DNA of 64,000 nucleotides from Microvirga sp. VF16 (GTDB taxonomy: Bacteria > Pseudomonadota > Alphaproteobacteria > Rhizobiales > Beijerinckiaceae). Position numbers and translations under genes: made by a program. Shown piece by piece: positions 43,562 through 52,247 of the stretch; the stretch's first letter is position 1; each line of letters begins with the position of its first letter. Under the pieces are notes generated by a model. That model saw only the letters and a list, made by a program, of their open reading frames with translations, ran no database searches and was not told the origin of the DNA. The stretch is taken from NCBI RefSeq assembly GCF_016864375.1, contig NZ_CP069358.1:186001-250000 (forward strand), given 5' to 3'.

Positions 43562-44137
43562 TCACAGGTAGGGAGGGGTGCAGGCGCTCACCACGATGCA
43601 GTCACTGGTCCCAGGATTGCGGAACCGGTGCGGGATTCGGCTATCGAAGAGGTAGGCGTCGCCTGAGCGGAGCACCTGAACTTGATCGCCCACTGTAACC
43701 TCGAGCTCCCCCTCGATGACGATGCCGCCTTCGCGCGAGTTATGCTCTAGCATGGTCGTGCCAGTATCAGCCCCAGGTGCATAACGCTCATGGAGGAGCT
43801 GCAGGTCGTAGGCCTGCGCATTGCCCACTTGGCGGAAGCTCAGCCGGCTGTGGTCCTGTCCCGTGTGGCTTGAGAGGCGAGATGTCAGGTCGACCAACTC
43901 ATTGGCGCCAAAAAAAACCTTGTAGTGTGATCTCGTCTCCTCGTGGAAGAACCCTGCCATCGTCATGGAGACCCCGCTCAGAATCTTGCGCAGAGAGGCG
44001 ACGGACGGGCTGCTCTTGTTCTGCTCGATCATGGAAATGAGGCTATGCGTCACTCCGGCGCGCTCGGCGAGTTCCCTCTGCGATAGCCCGGCTTCCAGCC
44101 GGATCTCCTTCAGTCTTGCGCCAACGTCAAAGTCCAT
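43562..44137 (-). CDS. XRE-cupin transcriptional regulator (PuuR-like)
   Basis: A 191-residue regulator. The helix-turn-helix occupies about residues 8-62 (LSQRELAERAGVTHSLISMIEQNKSSPSVASL). A C-terminal cupin occupies about 110-185 (GGIVIEGELEVTVGDQVQVL; GDAYLFDSRIPHRFRNPG) and senses a small ligand. Such proteins typically control polyamine, amino acid or amino-alcohol use. It is divergent from the GabT-like gene with about 105 bp between them, and an inverted repeat at 44174-44191 in that gap is a likely operator. A second XRE-cupin gene lies at 50120-50668; the two share the DSR-PHRFRN and C-terminal TPPY features. Confidence 0.88.
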   Translation of the reverse strand: MDFDVGARLKEIRLEAGLSQRELAERAGVTHSLISMIEQNKSSPSVASLRKILSGVSMTMAGFFHEETRSHYKVFFGANELVDLTSRLSSHTGQDHSRLSFRQVGNAQAYDLQLLHERYAPGADTGTTMLEHNSREGGIVIEGELEVTVGDQVQVLRSGDAYLFDSRIPHRFRNPGTSDCIVVSACTPPYL

Positions 44138-44173
44138 CGTCTCACCCGGGTTTCCGACGGGGCCCTCTTGCCG

Positions 44174-44191
44174 TGCTCAATATTTTGAGCA
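44174..44191. promoter_or_regulatory. Inverted repeat between XRE regulator and gabT
   Basis: TGCTCAA and TTGAGCA form perfect 7-bp arms around a 4-bp AT centre. The site is about midway between the divergent starts (44137 and 44243), as expected for an operator controlling both genes. Confidence 0.65.
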
Positions 44192-44242
44192 AGAGTGGTA
44201 GCATAGGTTTCCCGCCAGCGCATGAATAATCGGAGATTCGCG

Positions 44243-45535
44243 ATGAGCGCAACAATGGCTCTTGCCGACCGTCACAAGGCCGCCATTCCCAGGGGTATTG
44301 CGACCAAGACGCTTTATGCCGCCCGCGCCCAGAACGCAGAGCTGTGGGATGTCGACGGCAAGCGTTACATCGATTTCGCGGCCGGCATCGCGGTGCTCAA
44401 CACCGGTCACCGCCACCCGGCCGTCATGGCGGCGGTGGCCCAGCAGACCGAGGCGTTCACCCATACGTGCTTCAACGTAGCGCCCTATGAAACCTACATT
44501 CGCTTGGCCGAACGCCTGAACGCGGCCGCACCGGGCGACTTCGCCAAGAAGACGATGTTCGTCACCACGGGCGCCGAAGCGGTGGAGAACGCCGTGAAGG
44601 TGGCGCGCCGGTTCACCGGCCGCTCTGCCATCATCGCATTCGGCGGCGGCTTCCACGGCCGCACCATGATGACCATGGCGCTCACTGGCAAGGTCTCACC
44701 CTACAAGAAGGGATTCGGCCCCTTGCCGGCCGAAGTTTTTCATGCGCCGTTCCCGAAGAAGTCCGCGGGCATCGACACGGCCAAGGCTTTGGAGGGTCTG
44801 CGTCAGATCTTCCTGAACGACGTGGAGCCGGCGCGCGTCGCGGCCATTATCGTCGAGCCGGTGCAGGGTGAAGGCGGCTTCAACATCGCGCCGTTCGACT
44901 TCCTCCAGGAACTCCGAGCCATCTGCGACGAGCATGGCATCCTCCTGATCGCCGACGAGATCCAGACCGGCATCGCCCGCACAGGCCGGATGTTCGCCAT
45001 TCAGCACTCCGACGTGGTGCCCGACCTGATTACGATGGCGAAGGGCCTCGGCGGCGGCTTCCCGCTCTCGGCCGTCACCGGGCGCGCGGAGATCATGGAT
45101 GCGGCCGATCCCGGCGGCCTCGGCGGCACTTATGCCGGCAGCCCCATCGGCCTCGCGGCCGCGCACGCGGTGCTCGACGTGATCGAGAGCGAAGGTCTTT
45201 GCGCCCGCGCCAGCGAGATCGGCACGCGCATGCGTAACCGCTTCGAGGAGCTGGCGCGCCGCAACTCGTTCTCGTGCATAGGCGACGTCCGCAACCTCGG
45301 GGCCATGGTGGCGGTCGAGTTCGTGAAGGACCGCGACAGCCGCAAGCCCGACGCCGACATCGTCTCCGCGCTCATCGCCAATGCGCAGGACAAGGGGCTC
45401 ATCCTTCTTTCCTGCGGCGTCGATGCAAACATCGTACGTCTCCTCGCCCCACTGACCATCCCGATGGAGCAGGTGGACGAGGGCCTCGACATCTTCGAGG
45501 CGGCCCTCACCGAAGTGGTGGGCAAGCGTCAGTAA
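44243..45535 (+). CDS. gabT: 4-aminobutyrate aminotransferase-like (class III PLP enzyme)
   Basis: A 430-residue cytoplasmic aminotransferase, probably moving an omega-amino group from GABA or a related compound to 2-oxoglutarate. Visible motifs are GIAVLNTGHRHPAV near residue 50, TTGAEAVENAVKVAR near 110, AFGGGFHGRTMMTM near 135, ILLIADEIQTGIARTG near 235, and the PLP-lysine in ITMAKGLGGGFPLSAV near 267. The second ATG at 44243 is preferred for its GGAG site. The gene stands between an XRE-cupin regulator and the convergent polyamine-type ABC genes, suggesting a role in using imported polyamines or amino acids. No succinate-semialdehyde dehydrogenase gene is nearby. Confidence 0.88.
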   Translation: MSATMALADRHKAAIPRGIATKTLYAARAQNAELWDVDGKRYIDFAAGIAVLNTGHRHPAVMAAVAQQTEAFTHTCFNVAPYETYIRLAERLNAAAPGDFAKKTMFVTTGAEAVENAVKVARRFTGRSAIIAFGGGFHGRTMMTMALTGKVSPYKKGFGPLPAEVFHAPFPKKSAGIDTAKALEGLRQIFLNDVEPARVAAIIVEPVQGEGGFNIAPFDFLQELRAICDEHGILLIADEIQTGIARTGRMFAIQHSDVVPDLITMAKGLGGGFPLSAVTGRAEIMDAADPGGLGGTYAGSPIGLAAAHAVLDVIESEGLCARASEIGTRMRNRFEELARRNSFSCIGDVRNLGAMVAVEFVKDRDSRKPDADIVSALIANAQDKGLILLSCGVDANIVRLLAPLTIPMEQVDEGLDIFEAALTEVVGKRQ

Positions 45536-45655
45536 AGCGGCCCGCCAACCGCGCCCGTCTCACCCGGCCGACGCGGTTTCCTTTCGCGCGATCAGCGCGC
45601 GCATGAATATGCGCCGATGCTCCCTCTCGCGACGAGAGCAGCAATCAGCCGTTTC

Positions 45656-46450
45656 CTATGCGGTCGCGGCAGCCGTCTTTCGGCCCTGCCGCCAGCGCAG
45701 CAGCGCGGCAAGCCCACCCAGGCACAGCGTGCCGACGATGAGGAGAAGCGCCGCCGCGGCGACCGTCGGGCTGATATTCTCACGGATGCTGGAGAACATC
45801 TGCCGCGCCAACGTCCTCTGGTTCGGGCCCGCCACGAACAGGGTCAGCACGACCTCGTCGAGGGAGGTGGCAAAGGCGAAGATCGCGCCCGACACCACAC
45901 CCGGAATAGCCAGCGGCAGGGTCACGCGCCGGAATACCGTGACCGGCCGGGCCCCGAGGCTGCTCGCCGCGCGCTCGATCGCGGGGTCGATCCCCTGCAG
46001 GGCCGCCGAGACGCTGACGATCACGAAGGGAATGCACAGAACCGAATGTGCAATGATGACGCCGAGATAGGTGCTCGCAAGCCCGAGCCGAACGAGGAAG
46101 ATCTGCATGCCGACGCCGAGAACGACAGCCGGTACCACCATCGGGAGCAAAAACATGGTGCGCAGCAGGCCGGCCATCGGCAAAGCCCCCCTGCGCATCC
46201 CGAGAGAGGCCAGCGTGCCGAGCACGGTCGCCAGCACCGTCGCGCCGCTGCCGATGATGAGGCTGTTGACGATGGACGTTCGCCACACTTCGGCCGTGGT
46301 GAGTTCGTGCATCCAGCGCATCGAGTAGGCGGGGATGGGATAGTTGAGGAACACGCTGGACGTGAACGCCAGCGGCAGGATGGCGAAGATCGGCATCAGC
46401 AGGAAGATGACGACGGCGATTCCGAAGATGGTTTGAAGCGCCCGAAACAT
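45656..46450 (-). CDS. Polyamine-type ABC transporter permease (PotC-like)
   Basis: A 264-residue inner-membrane permease with about six membrane segments. The EAA-type loop, AIERAASSLGARPVTVFRRVTLP, lies near residue 175. The N-terminal segment IFGIAVVIFLLMPIFAILPLAFT and the order in the operon fit the PotC/PotI group of spermidine/putrescine-type importers. It is the last gene of the potD-A-B-C-like operon, 4 bp after the potB-like gene, and ends convergently with gabT. The substrate could be a polyamine, an amino acid derivative or another cation. Confidence 0.88.
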   Translation of the reverse strand: MFRALQTIFGIAVVIFLLMPIFAILPLAFTSSVFLNYPIPAYSMRWMHELTTAEVWRTSIVNSLIIGSGATVLATVLGTLASLGMRRGALPMAGLLRTMFLLPMVVPAVVLGVGMQIFLVRLGLASTYLGVIIAHSVLCIPFVIVSVSAALQGIDPAIERAASSLGARPVTVFRRVTLPLAIPGVVSGAIFAFATSLDEVVLTLFVAGPNQRTLARQMFSSIRENISPTVAAAALLLIVGTLCLGGLAALLRWRQGRKTAAATA

Positions 46451-46454
46451 AGCC

Positions 46455-47642
46455 TCAAGCTCCCGGCACTTGTTGGGACGTCGAAAAGCGCCCGTAGATG
46501 GCGTAGAGCACAGTGGTGACCATGAGCAGGATCAGGCCGAGAGCACCTGCCAGCCCCCAGTTTGCGGTGCCGGTCGCGTAGAACGCGATGACGGAACTGA
46601 TCATCTGATCGTTCGCTCCGCCGAGCAGCGCCGGAGTGATGTAATAGCCGATGGCAACCATGAAGACGAGGAGCGAGCCTGAGAGAAGGCCTGGCAGGCT
46701 CAGGGGCAGCAGCACGCGCCAGGAGGCCCGAACCGGCCCTGCCCCCATCGACTGCGCGGCGGACATGAGGTTACGCGGGATCCCGAGGATGACGCTGTAA
46801 ATGGGCAGCACCATGAAGGGCAGAAGCACGTGGGTCATGGCGATCACCACGCCGAGCCGATTGAAGATCAATGGCAGTGGGGAACCGATGAGTCCGATGG
46901 CCTGCAGCGCGCGGTTGATGAGGCCCTCGTTCTGGAGAAGGATGAACCAGGCGGCCGTGCGCACGAGCAGCGATGTCCAGAGCGGCAGGACCACCGCGAG
47001 GAGGAGAACCGACCGCTTCCACCCGGTCAGCGAGGCGGCAAGCATCGCGTAGGGAAGCCCGATAACCGCGCAGGCGACTGTCACCATGGCGGCGACCATA
47101 AGGGTGCGCAGCATGATGAGGCGGTGTGCCGAGACGTCCGCGGCCTCGGCCACGATGGTGCCCGACGTATCACGCTTCAAGTCGACGGCCGCGAGGATGT
47201 TGCGATCCGTATAAGGCGGCATCGCCTCCTTGAGCGCCACCCAGAAGCGCGTGTCGCTCCAGCGCGGATCGACCGTGGGAAGATCCACCTGTGCGGGATC
47301 GGGCGCGGCTTTGACCACGGGGATCGTCCGCGCGAGCAGGGTGCGGAAGCCCGATGCTGCGCTGTTGAGCCGGCGCACGGCCTCGCCCAGAGCCTGCTCG
47401 TCCGAGGCAGCCGAAAGATCCTGCACGAGTGCCTTGCGGGTCGCTTCCGAGGGCACGCCCTGGCCATCCCAGGAAACGATACTGACCGCCGTTCGCGGCA
47501 GAACCTTGCTGACCGCGTCGTCGACGAAGGCGGCAGTGACCATCGTCCAGAGGGGCCACAGGAAGAAAACTGCCAGGAAGACGATGACCGGCAAGACCAG
47601 CAGCAGGGCGCCGGAGCGCTCGCGGAGAACAGCTGATTTCAT
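46455..47642 (-). CDS. Polyamine-type ABC transporter permease (PotB-like)
   Basis: A 395-residue permease. After the first membrane segment (LLLVLPVIVFLAVFFLWPLW) comes an unusually long hydrophilic loop of about 140 residues (about 40-180), then the membrane core with an EAA-type loop, LMSAAQSMGAGPVRASWRVLLPLSLPG, near 300. The size is larger than E. coli PotB because of this periplasmic insert, which is seen in some alphaproteobacterial relatives. The start codon overlaps the stop of the ATPase gene by 4 bp (ATGA), so the two are translationally coupled. Confidence 0.88.
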   Translation of the reverse strand: MKSAVLRERSGALLLVLPVIVFLAVFFLWPLWTMVTAAFVDDAVSKVLPRTAVSIVSWDGQGVPSEATRKALVQDLSAASDEQALGEAVRRLNSAASGFRTLLARTIPVVKAAPDPAQVDLPTVDPRWSDTRFWVALKEAMPPYTDRNILAAVDLKRDTSGTIVAEAADVSAHRLIMLRTLMVAAMVTVACAVIGLPYAMLAASLTGWKRSVLLLAVVLPLWTSLLVRTAAWFILLQNEGLINRALQAIGLIGSPLPLIFNRLGVVIAMTHVLLPFMVLPIYSVILGIPRNLMSAAQSMGAGPVRASWRVLLPLSLPGLLSGSLLVFMVAIGYYITPALLGGANDQMISSVIAFYATGTANWGLAGALGLILLMVTTVLYAIYGRFSTSQQVPGA

Positions 47643-48703
47643 TGGGCGAGCACCGTGCAGTCACTGGGATCGAACGAGGCGACGACGGGGGCGCCGACAG
47701 TCCAATGGCCCGCCAGCCGCTCGCACCGCGCCACCAGGCTGAAATCGTCGCGGGTGAGTTGAATCCGCATGTGATCGCCGTGATAGATGCAGTCGGTGAT
47801 CGTCATGTCGAGCGCGTTGCTCCCCTCCGGCGCCATCCCGAGACGGATCCGCTCGGGACGCAGCGAGAAGGATGCGGTCTGCCCGGCCGAGAGGCCACCC
47901 GTAGCATGCGCGTGCGCGCTGAGGCCGGCGCCGAGGGAGAGGCGGGCGATGCGATTGTCGACGCTCGCGATCTTGGCCTCGATCAGGTTGGTCTCGCCGA
48001 TGAACTCCGCCACGAAACGTGTTCGCGGCGTGTCGTAGATCACTTGAGGATTGTCGATCTGCTCGATCCGGCCGGCGTTGAACACCGCGATGCGGTCCGA
48101 CATCGTGAGCGCCTCGGACTGGTCGTGGGTCACGAAGACGATGGTGAGACCGAGACGCTTGTGCAGCTCGCGGATCTCGAGCTGCATGTGCTCGCGCAGC
48201 TGCTTGTCGAGCGCGCCGAGCGGCTCGTCCATGAGGATCACGCTCGGCTCGAACACGAGGGCGCGCGTGAGCGCGATGCGCTGCTGCTGGCCGCCCGAGA
48301 GCTGCGAGGGCCGCCGGTCCTTCAACTGCTTGAGCTTCACCATGTCGAGTGCGCGCTCGACCCGCCGGGTGATCTCGGCGCGCGGCACGCGCTGCATCTC
48401 GAGCGGGAAGGCAACGTTCTCGGCAACGGTCATGTGCGGAAAAAGGGCATAGTTCTGGAACACGACGCCCATCTGCCGGCGATAAGGCGGCAGATGGTCG
48501 ATGCGCTTTCCATCGAGATAGATTGCACCCTGTGTCGGTCGTTCGAATCCCGCCAGCATCATCAGGATCGTGGTTTTGCCGGATCCGGACGGGCCCAGAA
48601 GACTGACGAACTCGCCCTTTTCGATGGCAAGATCGAGCGCGTTCACCACGGTGAGACTGCCGAAGGCTTTCGAGACGGACTCGAACTGAATGAAAGGTCG
48701 CAT
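47639..48703 (-). CDS. Polyamine-type ABC transporter ATP-binding protein (PotA-like)
   Basis: A 354-residue ATPase. Walker A is GPSGSGKTT near residue 40, the Q-loop is VVFQNYALFPHMT, the ABC signature is LSGGQQQRIALTRAL near 138, Walker B is VILMDEPLGALD, and the switch His is in VFVTHDQSEA. A C-terminal TOBE domain follows (SLRPERIRLG near 280), as in PotA/FbpC-type proteins. The ATG at 48703 is the start consistent with the family; the frame stays open upstream but through a G/C homopolymer and non-conserved sequence. The ribosome site is weak (AGGG). Confidence 0.92.
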   Translation of the reverse strand: MRPFIQFESVSKAFGSLTVVNALDLAIEKGEFVSLLGPSGSGKTTILMMLAGFERPTQGAIYLDGKRIDHLPPYRRQMGVVFQNYALFPHMTVAENVAFPLEMQRVPRAEITRRVERALDMVKLKQLKDRRPSQLSGGQQQRIALTRALVFEPSVILMDEPLGALDKQLREHMQLEIRELHKRLGLTIVFVTHDQSEALTMSDRIAVFNAGRIEQIDNPQVIYDTPRTRFVAEFIGETNLIEAKIASVDNRIARLSLGAGLSAHAHATGGLSAGQTASFSLRPERIRLGMAPEGSNALDMTITDCIYHGDHMRIQLTRDDFSLVARCERLAGHWTVGAPVVASFDPSDCTVLAQ

Positions 48704-48809
48704 TTCGCTATGCCCTGGATCGTGTTTGCCGCAGGTGAAACCTTGGCGGGTGCTGCATCCTGTGGTCTCGGCTCGGCCAAAATGGCAAAGGCCGTCTCTG
48801 CGCAGAAGA

Positions 48810-48835
48810 GGGGGGGGGGGGGGGGGGCCCCCCCC
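48810..48835. repeat. G18-C8 homopolymer block
   Basis: Eighteen consecutive G are followed directly by eight C in the gap between the binding-protein and ATPase genes (48704-48935). This is far outside the normal texture of the window. It may be a true hypervariable tract in the leader of the ATPase gene or a sequencing/assembly artefact. Confidence 0.85.
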
Positions 48836-48935
48836 TCGACTTGGTGGCGGATTGGACGCGCCAGGAGCGGAGTGATGCATCGAGCCGCTGAAACTCGCAT
48901 GTCGCCCGCTCCTGCCTGCATGGATTGTCTCGCCG

Positions 48936-49988
48936 TTACTTTGCGAGCCAAGCGTTGAAGCGCTTGTTGAGCTCCTCGATGTTGTCGATCCAGAAGTCGG
49001 CGTCGAGCGGCACCGAGCCAGCCAGGTTCTCAGGCGCGGTCGGCAGATCCTTCTGCAGGTTTGCCGGCACGGCGGCTGCAGCCGCTTTGTTCGGAAGGCC
49101 GTAGGCGATATATTCCGGCAGCTTCACCTGGTTTTCCGGCACGTTCGCGAAGGCGATGAAGTCCATCGCGGCGTCCTTGTTCGGGCTGCCCTTCATGATC
49201 ACCCAGCTGTCGATGGCATAGAGGCTGCCCGGCCACACGACCTTGAAGTTCTTGCCTTCGGTCTTGTTGATGCCCGAGATGCGGCCGTTATAGGCGGTGG
49301 TCATGACCACCTCGCCGGAGGCCAGGAGCTGCAGCGGCTGAGCGCCCGATTCCCACCAGACGATGTTCGGCTTCAACTCGTCGAGCTTCTTGAACGCGCG
49401 ATCGATGCCCTCCGGCGTACCCAGCACCTTGTAGACATCGGCGGGAGGCACGCCGTCGGCCATCAGGGCGAACTCGAGCGCGTATTTCGGACCACGGCGC
49501 AAGCCGCGCTTGCCGGGGAACTTCTTGGTGTCCCAGAAGTCGGCCCAGGATTGCGGCGCTTCCTTCAGGCGGTTCGCGTCATAGCTGAGGGCGGTCGTCC
49601 ATACGATGGCACCCACGCCGCAATCGTTGACGGCGGCCGGAAGGTAGGCGTCCTTGCCACCGAGTTTGCTCCAATCAAGCTTCTCATAATAGCCGTCCGC
49701 GCAGCCGAGCGCGAGTTCCTCGGACTCGACCTGCACCACGTCCCAGTTCGGCACGCCGGCCTTGATCTTGGCCGCGATCACGCCGATGCCTCCGTCCCAG
49801 CTCTCGTCGAGAACCGGCTTGCCGGTCTTCTTGGCGAAGGGCTCAAAATAGATCTTCTTCTGCGCGTCCTGGTAGTTGCCGCCCCAGGACACCACGGTGA
49901 GATCGCGAGCCTGAGCCGATGTGATGGCCGCGCCCGCGACGAGAGCCGTGAGGCAGGCGGCGAACGTCAGTTTCTTGGCGAGTGTCAT
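48936..49988 (-). CDS. Polyamine-type ABC substrate-binding protein (PotD-like)
   Basis: A 350-residue periplasmic binding protein with a Sec signal peptide (about residues 1-27, LTFAACLTALVAGAAITSAQA). The mature start DLTVVSWGGNYQDAQKKIYFEPF is characteristic of the PotD/spermidine-putrescine group, as are WWESGAQPLQLLASGEVVMTTAYNGR and SLYAIDSWVIMKGSPNKDAAMDFI. A GAGAGGG site precedes the ATG. It is the first gene of the transporter operon and lies 131 bp downstream of the XRE-cupin gene in the same direction. The ligand pocket cannot be read well enough to choose between polyamines and other amines. Confidence 0.9.
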   Translation of the reverse strand: MTLAKKLTFAACLTALVAGAAITSAQARDLTVVSWGGNYQDAQKKIYFEPFAKKTGKPVLDESWDGGIGVIAAKIKAGVPNWDVVQVESEELALGCADGYYEKLDWSKLGGKDAYLPAAVNDCGVGAIVWTTALSYDANRLKEAPQSWADFWDTKKFPGKRGLRRGPKYALEFALMADGVPPADVYKVLGTPEGIDRAFKKLDELKPNIVWWESGAQPLQLLASGEVVMTTAYNGRISGINKTEGKNFKVVWPGSLYAIDSWVIMKGSPNKDAAMDFIAFANVPENQVKLPEYIAYGLPNKAAAAAVPANLQKDLPTAPENLAGSVPLDADFWIDNIEELNKRFNAWLAK

Positions 49989-50119
49989 GTTTGGATCCCT
50001 CTCTGGTTATTAGCGCCTCCGGCAGGCAAGCACATCCGCGGTCGAAGTTGGAAGCGGCTTGGCTCCGTCGCGGTGAAAATATTAAACGTCGACCCAGTTG
50101 GCCTCCGTCAATTTGAAGG

Positions 50120-50668
50120 TCAGTAGGTTGGTGGTGTGACGGCGCTGAGAATGGTACTCGGCTCGTTGGCAACGTTCCGGAAGCGGTGGGGCATGCGGCT
50201 GTCGAAATAATAGCCATCGCCCGCCTTGAGCACGCGGCATTCGTCGCCCACCGTGACCTCGACGGCACCGTGCAGCACTGTTCCGGCTTCCTGCGCCGAA
50301 TGGGAGAATGGCTCTCCCGTATCGGCTCCGACCGCATAAGTCTCATGCAGCATCAGGATCTGCCGGTTGGGATGGTTCATGCCCAACATGCGGTACGAGA
50401 TCGTCTGCGCCTTGCCGATCTCGACCCATTCATCGGCCTCGTAGAACGGCGAGTGACGCACAGCGGAGTTCAGGTCCGAGAAGAAGCCCGTCAGGGTGGT
50501 GCCGAGAGCATCCAGAATGGCGCTGAGCGTGTCGACTGACGGGCTCATGCGGTCCCGCTCGATAAGGGAGATCGAGGAATGTGAGATGCCGGATCTCAAG
50601 GCCACCTCACGGACTCCGAGATTTCGCCGGCGGCGAAGCTCTCTAAGCCGGGTCCCGATCTTCGGCAT
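50120..50668 (-). CDS. XRE-cupin transcriptional regulator (second copy)
   Basis: A 182-residue regulator with a helix-turn-helix at about residues 5-60 (LGVREVALRSGISHSSISLIERDRMSPSVDTL) and a cupin at about 105-178 (AGTVLHGAVEVTVGDECRVL; GDGYYFDSRMPHRFRNVANEPSTILSAV). It is upstream of the transporter operon on the same strand and divergent from the HisD-like gene 180 bp away, so it probably controls both. It is a paralogue of the regulator at 43562-44137. Similar proteins respond to amino acids or amines. Confidence 0.87.
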   Translation of the reverse strand: MPKIGTRLRELRRRRNLGVREVALRSGISHSSISLIERDRMSPSVDTLSAILDALGTTLTGFFSDLNSAVRHSPFYEADEWVEIGKAQTISYRMLGMNHPNRQILMLHETYAVGADTGEPFSHSAQEAGTVLHGAVEVTVGDECRVLKAGDGYYFDSRMPHRFRNVANEPSTILSAVTPPTY

Positions 50669-50847
50669 GCCTACCTCTTCCTCGTTTGAGGGCCTCGCCC
50701 CGGCGAGACCCGATGAGAGTCCGGCGTGGTAACAGGCTGCAGTTTCACCATCTTAGGCATGGTTAGAATACTGAACAAGAGGGTCGGGGCCAATTGAGAA
50801 GCGCCACGACATCATCGAGAGTTGAGACCCGTCAAAAGGAACAAACA

Positions 50848-52155
50848 ATGTTACGATCGATGTCGACTCCGACCGGGAAGGTCACACATCTCAAAGCCCC
50901 GAAGCGCGACGCCGACACGGACAACCGCGAGATCGAAGCCACCGTTCGTGACATCATCGGCGCCGTGCGGACGCGGGGGGACGCGGCTGTGCGGGAATAC
51001 GGCAACGCGTTCGACAGGGTGGATGTGGCCGCTTTCGAAGTCACCGACGAGGAGCGCGCCGAGGCCGTGCGCAACCTCGATCCGCAGACCCGGCAGGACA
51101 CGGAGTTCGCCATCGAGCGTGTCCGCGCCTTCGCACAGGCGCAACTTGGCACCATCCTGCCCCTTGAGATCGAAGCCCTGCCCGGCCTCCATCTGGGGCA
51201 CCGCGTGATCCCGATCAAAACCGTCGGCGCCTACGTGCCTGGCGGGCGTTATCCCCTCCTGTCCGCTCCGATTATGACGATCGTGCCCGCCAAAGTCGCT
51301 GGCTGCGAGGAGGTCATCGCCTGCCTTCCACCGACGGCCCACCCGGCCATGATCGCCGGCTGCAATCTCTCGGGCGCCGACCGGATCTTCCGCATCGGCG
51401 GTGCGCAGGCGATTGCCGCGATGGCTTATGGAACGGAGACGGTGCCGGTCGTCGACAAGATCGTCGGCCCCGGCAACGCCTTCGTCAACGAGGCCAAGCG
51501 CCAGGTGTTCGGCCCTGTGGGCATCGACCAGCTCGCCGGCCCCAGCGAAATCTTCGTTGTGGCCGACGAGACAGGCGATCCGGAAATGATCGCCGTGGAC
51601 CTTCTGGCACAGGCCGAGCACGACATCCGCACCCGCGTGGGCCTCATCACGACGAGCCGGGAACTGGCCGAGGCCACTCGCGCGGAAGTCGAGCGTCAGC
51701 TTCAGAACCTTTCCACCGCGAATGTTGCCGGCCCCGCCTGGCGCGACTATGGCGAGATCGCCGTCTGCGCCGACGAGGAGGCGATGATCGCCTATTCGGA
51801 CTTTATCGCGGCCGAGCACCTGCAGGTGCACACGCGCGATCCGCATGCGACCGCCAAAAAGCTACGCAACTACGGCTCGCTGTTCATTGGGCCACTCTCC
51901 AGCGTGGTTTATTCGGACAAATGCTGCGGCACCAATCACACGCTGCCGACCATGGGCGCCGGCCGCTACACAGGGGGACTCTGGGTCGGCTCTTACGTGA
52001 AGGTTTGCACCCACCAGTGGCTCGACGAGCGCGGAGTCGCGGCCGTTGCGCCGCCTGCCTGCCGCCAGAGCGAGAGCGAAGGCCTCGAAGGGCATCGCCG
52101 CGCGGCCGCCTTCCGCCTGGGCCGCGAACAGCTCCTGAAGAACGGACCAGTCTGA
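50848..52155 (+). CDS. Histidinol-dehydrogenase-family protein, probably catabolic
   Basis: A 435-residue NAD-dependent, zinc-binding dehydrogenase of the HisD family. Expected zinc ligands and catalytic residues are present: QAEHD near residue 255 (Gln and His), EHLQVH near 325 (Glu and the base His), YSDKCCGTNH (Asp) near 355, and LEGH near 413 (His). The segments GGRYPLLSAP, VPVVDKIVGPGNAFVNEAKR and LPTMGAGRYTGG are family signatures. The gene is not in a his operon. It sits with an importer, aminotransferases and a kinase, and its sequence around the active site resembles HisD-like enzymes that oxidise other alcohols, such as sulfopropanediol dehydrogenase. A role as an amino-alcohol dehydrogenase is my inference. 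The ATG at 50848 has AAAGGA upstream. Confidence 0.8.
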   Translation: MLRSMSTPTGKVTHLKAPKRDADTDNREIEATVRDIIGAVRTRGDAAVREYGNAFDRVDVAAFEVTDEERAEAVRNLDPQTRQDTEFAIERVRAFAQAQLGTILPLEIEALPGLHLGHRVIPIKTVGAYVPGGRYPLLSAPIMTIVPAKVAGCEEVIACLPPTAHPAMIAGCNLSGADRIFRIGGAQAIAAMAYGTETVPVVDKIVGPGNAFVNEAKRQVFGPVGIDQLAGPSEIFVVADETGDPEMIAVDLLAQAEHDIRTRVGLITTSRELAEATRAEVERQLQNLSTANVAGPAWRDYGEIAVCADEEAMIAYSDFIAAEHLQVHTRDPHATAKKLRNYGSLFIGPLSSVVYSDKCCGTNHTLPTMGAGRYTGGLWVGSYVKVCTHQWLDERGVAAVAPPACRQSESEGLEGHRRAAAFRLGREQLLKNGPV

Positions 52156-52184
52156 TCCCGCAACCGGCAGGTTCGTCGGAGCGG

Positions 52185-52214
52185 TCGGCGACCGGCGGCA
52201 GAGCCTGTCGCCGA
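52185..52214. terminator. Hairpin between convergent genes
   Basis: TCGGCGAC and GTCGCCGA form a perfect 8-bp stem with a 14-nt loop, followed by TCGTTTA on the plus strand. It lies 30 bp after the HisD-like stop and 34 bp beyond the aminotransferase stop, so it may serve both strands. Confidence 0.5.
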
Positions 52215-52247
52215 TCGTTTATCTGCCTGCGACAACATCCGATCCCA

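Noticed and set aside
47642..48958. A 438-codon open frame antisense to the ATPase gene
   Set aside because: It reads through the G18-C8 tract and lacks any recognisable domain, while the opposite strand has a full ABC ATPase.
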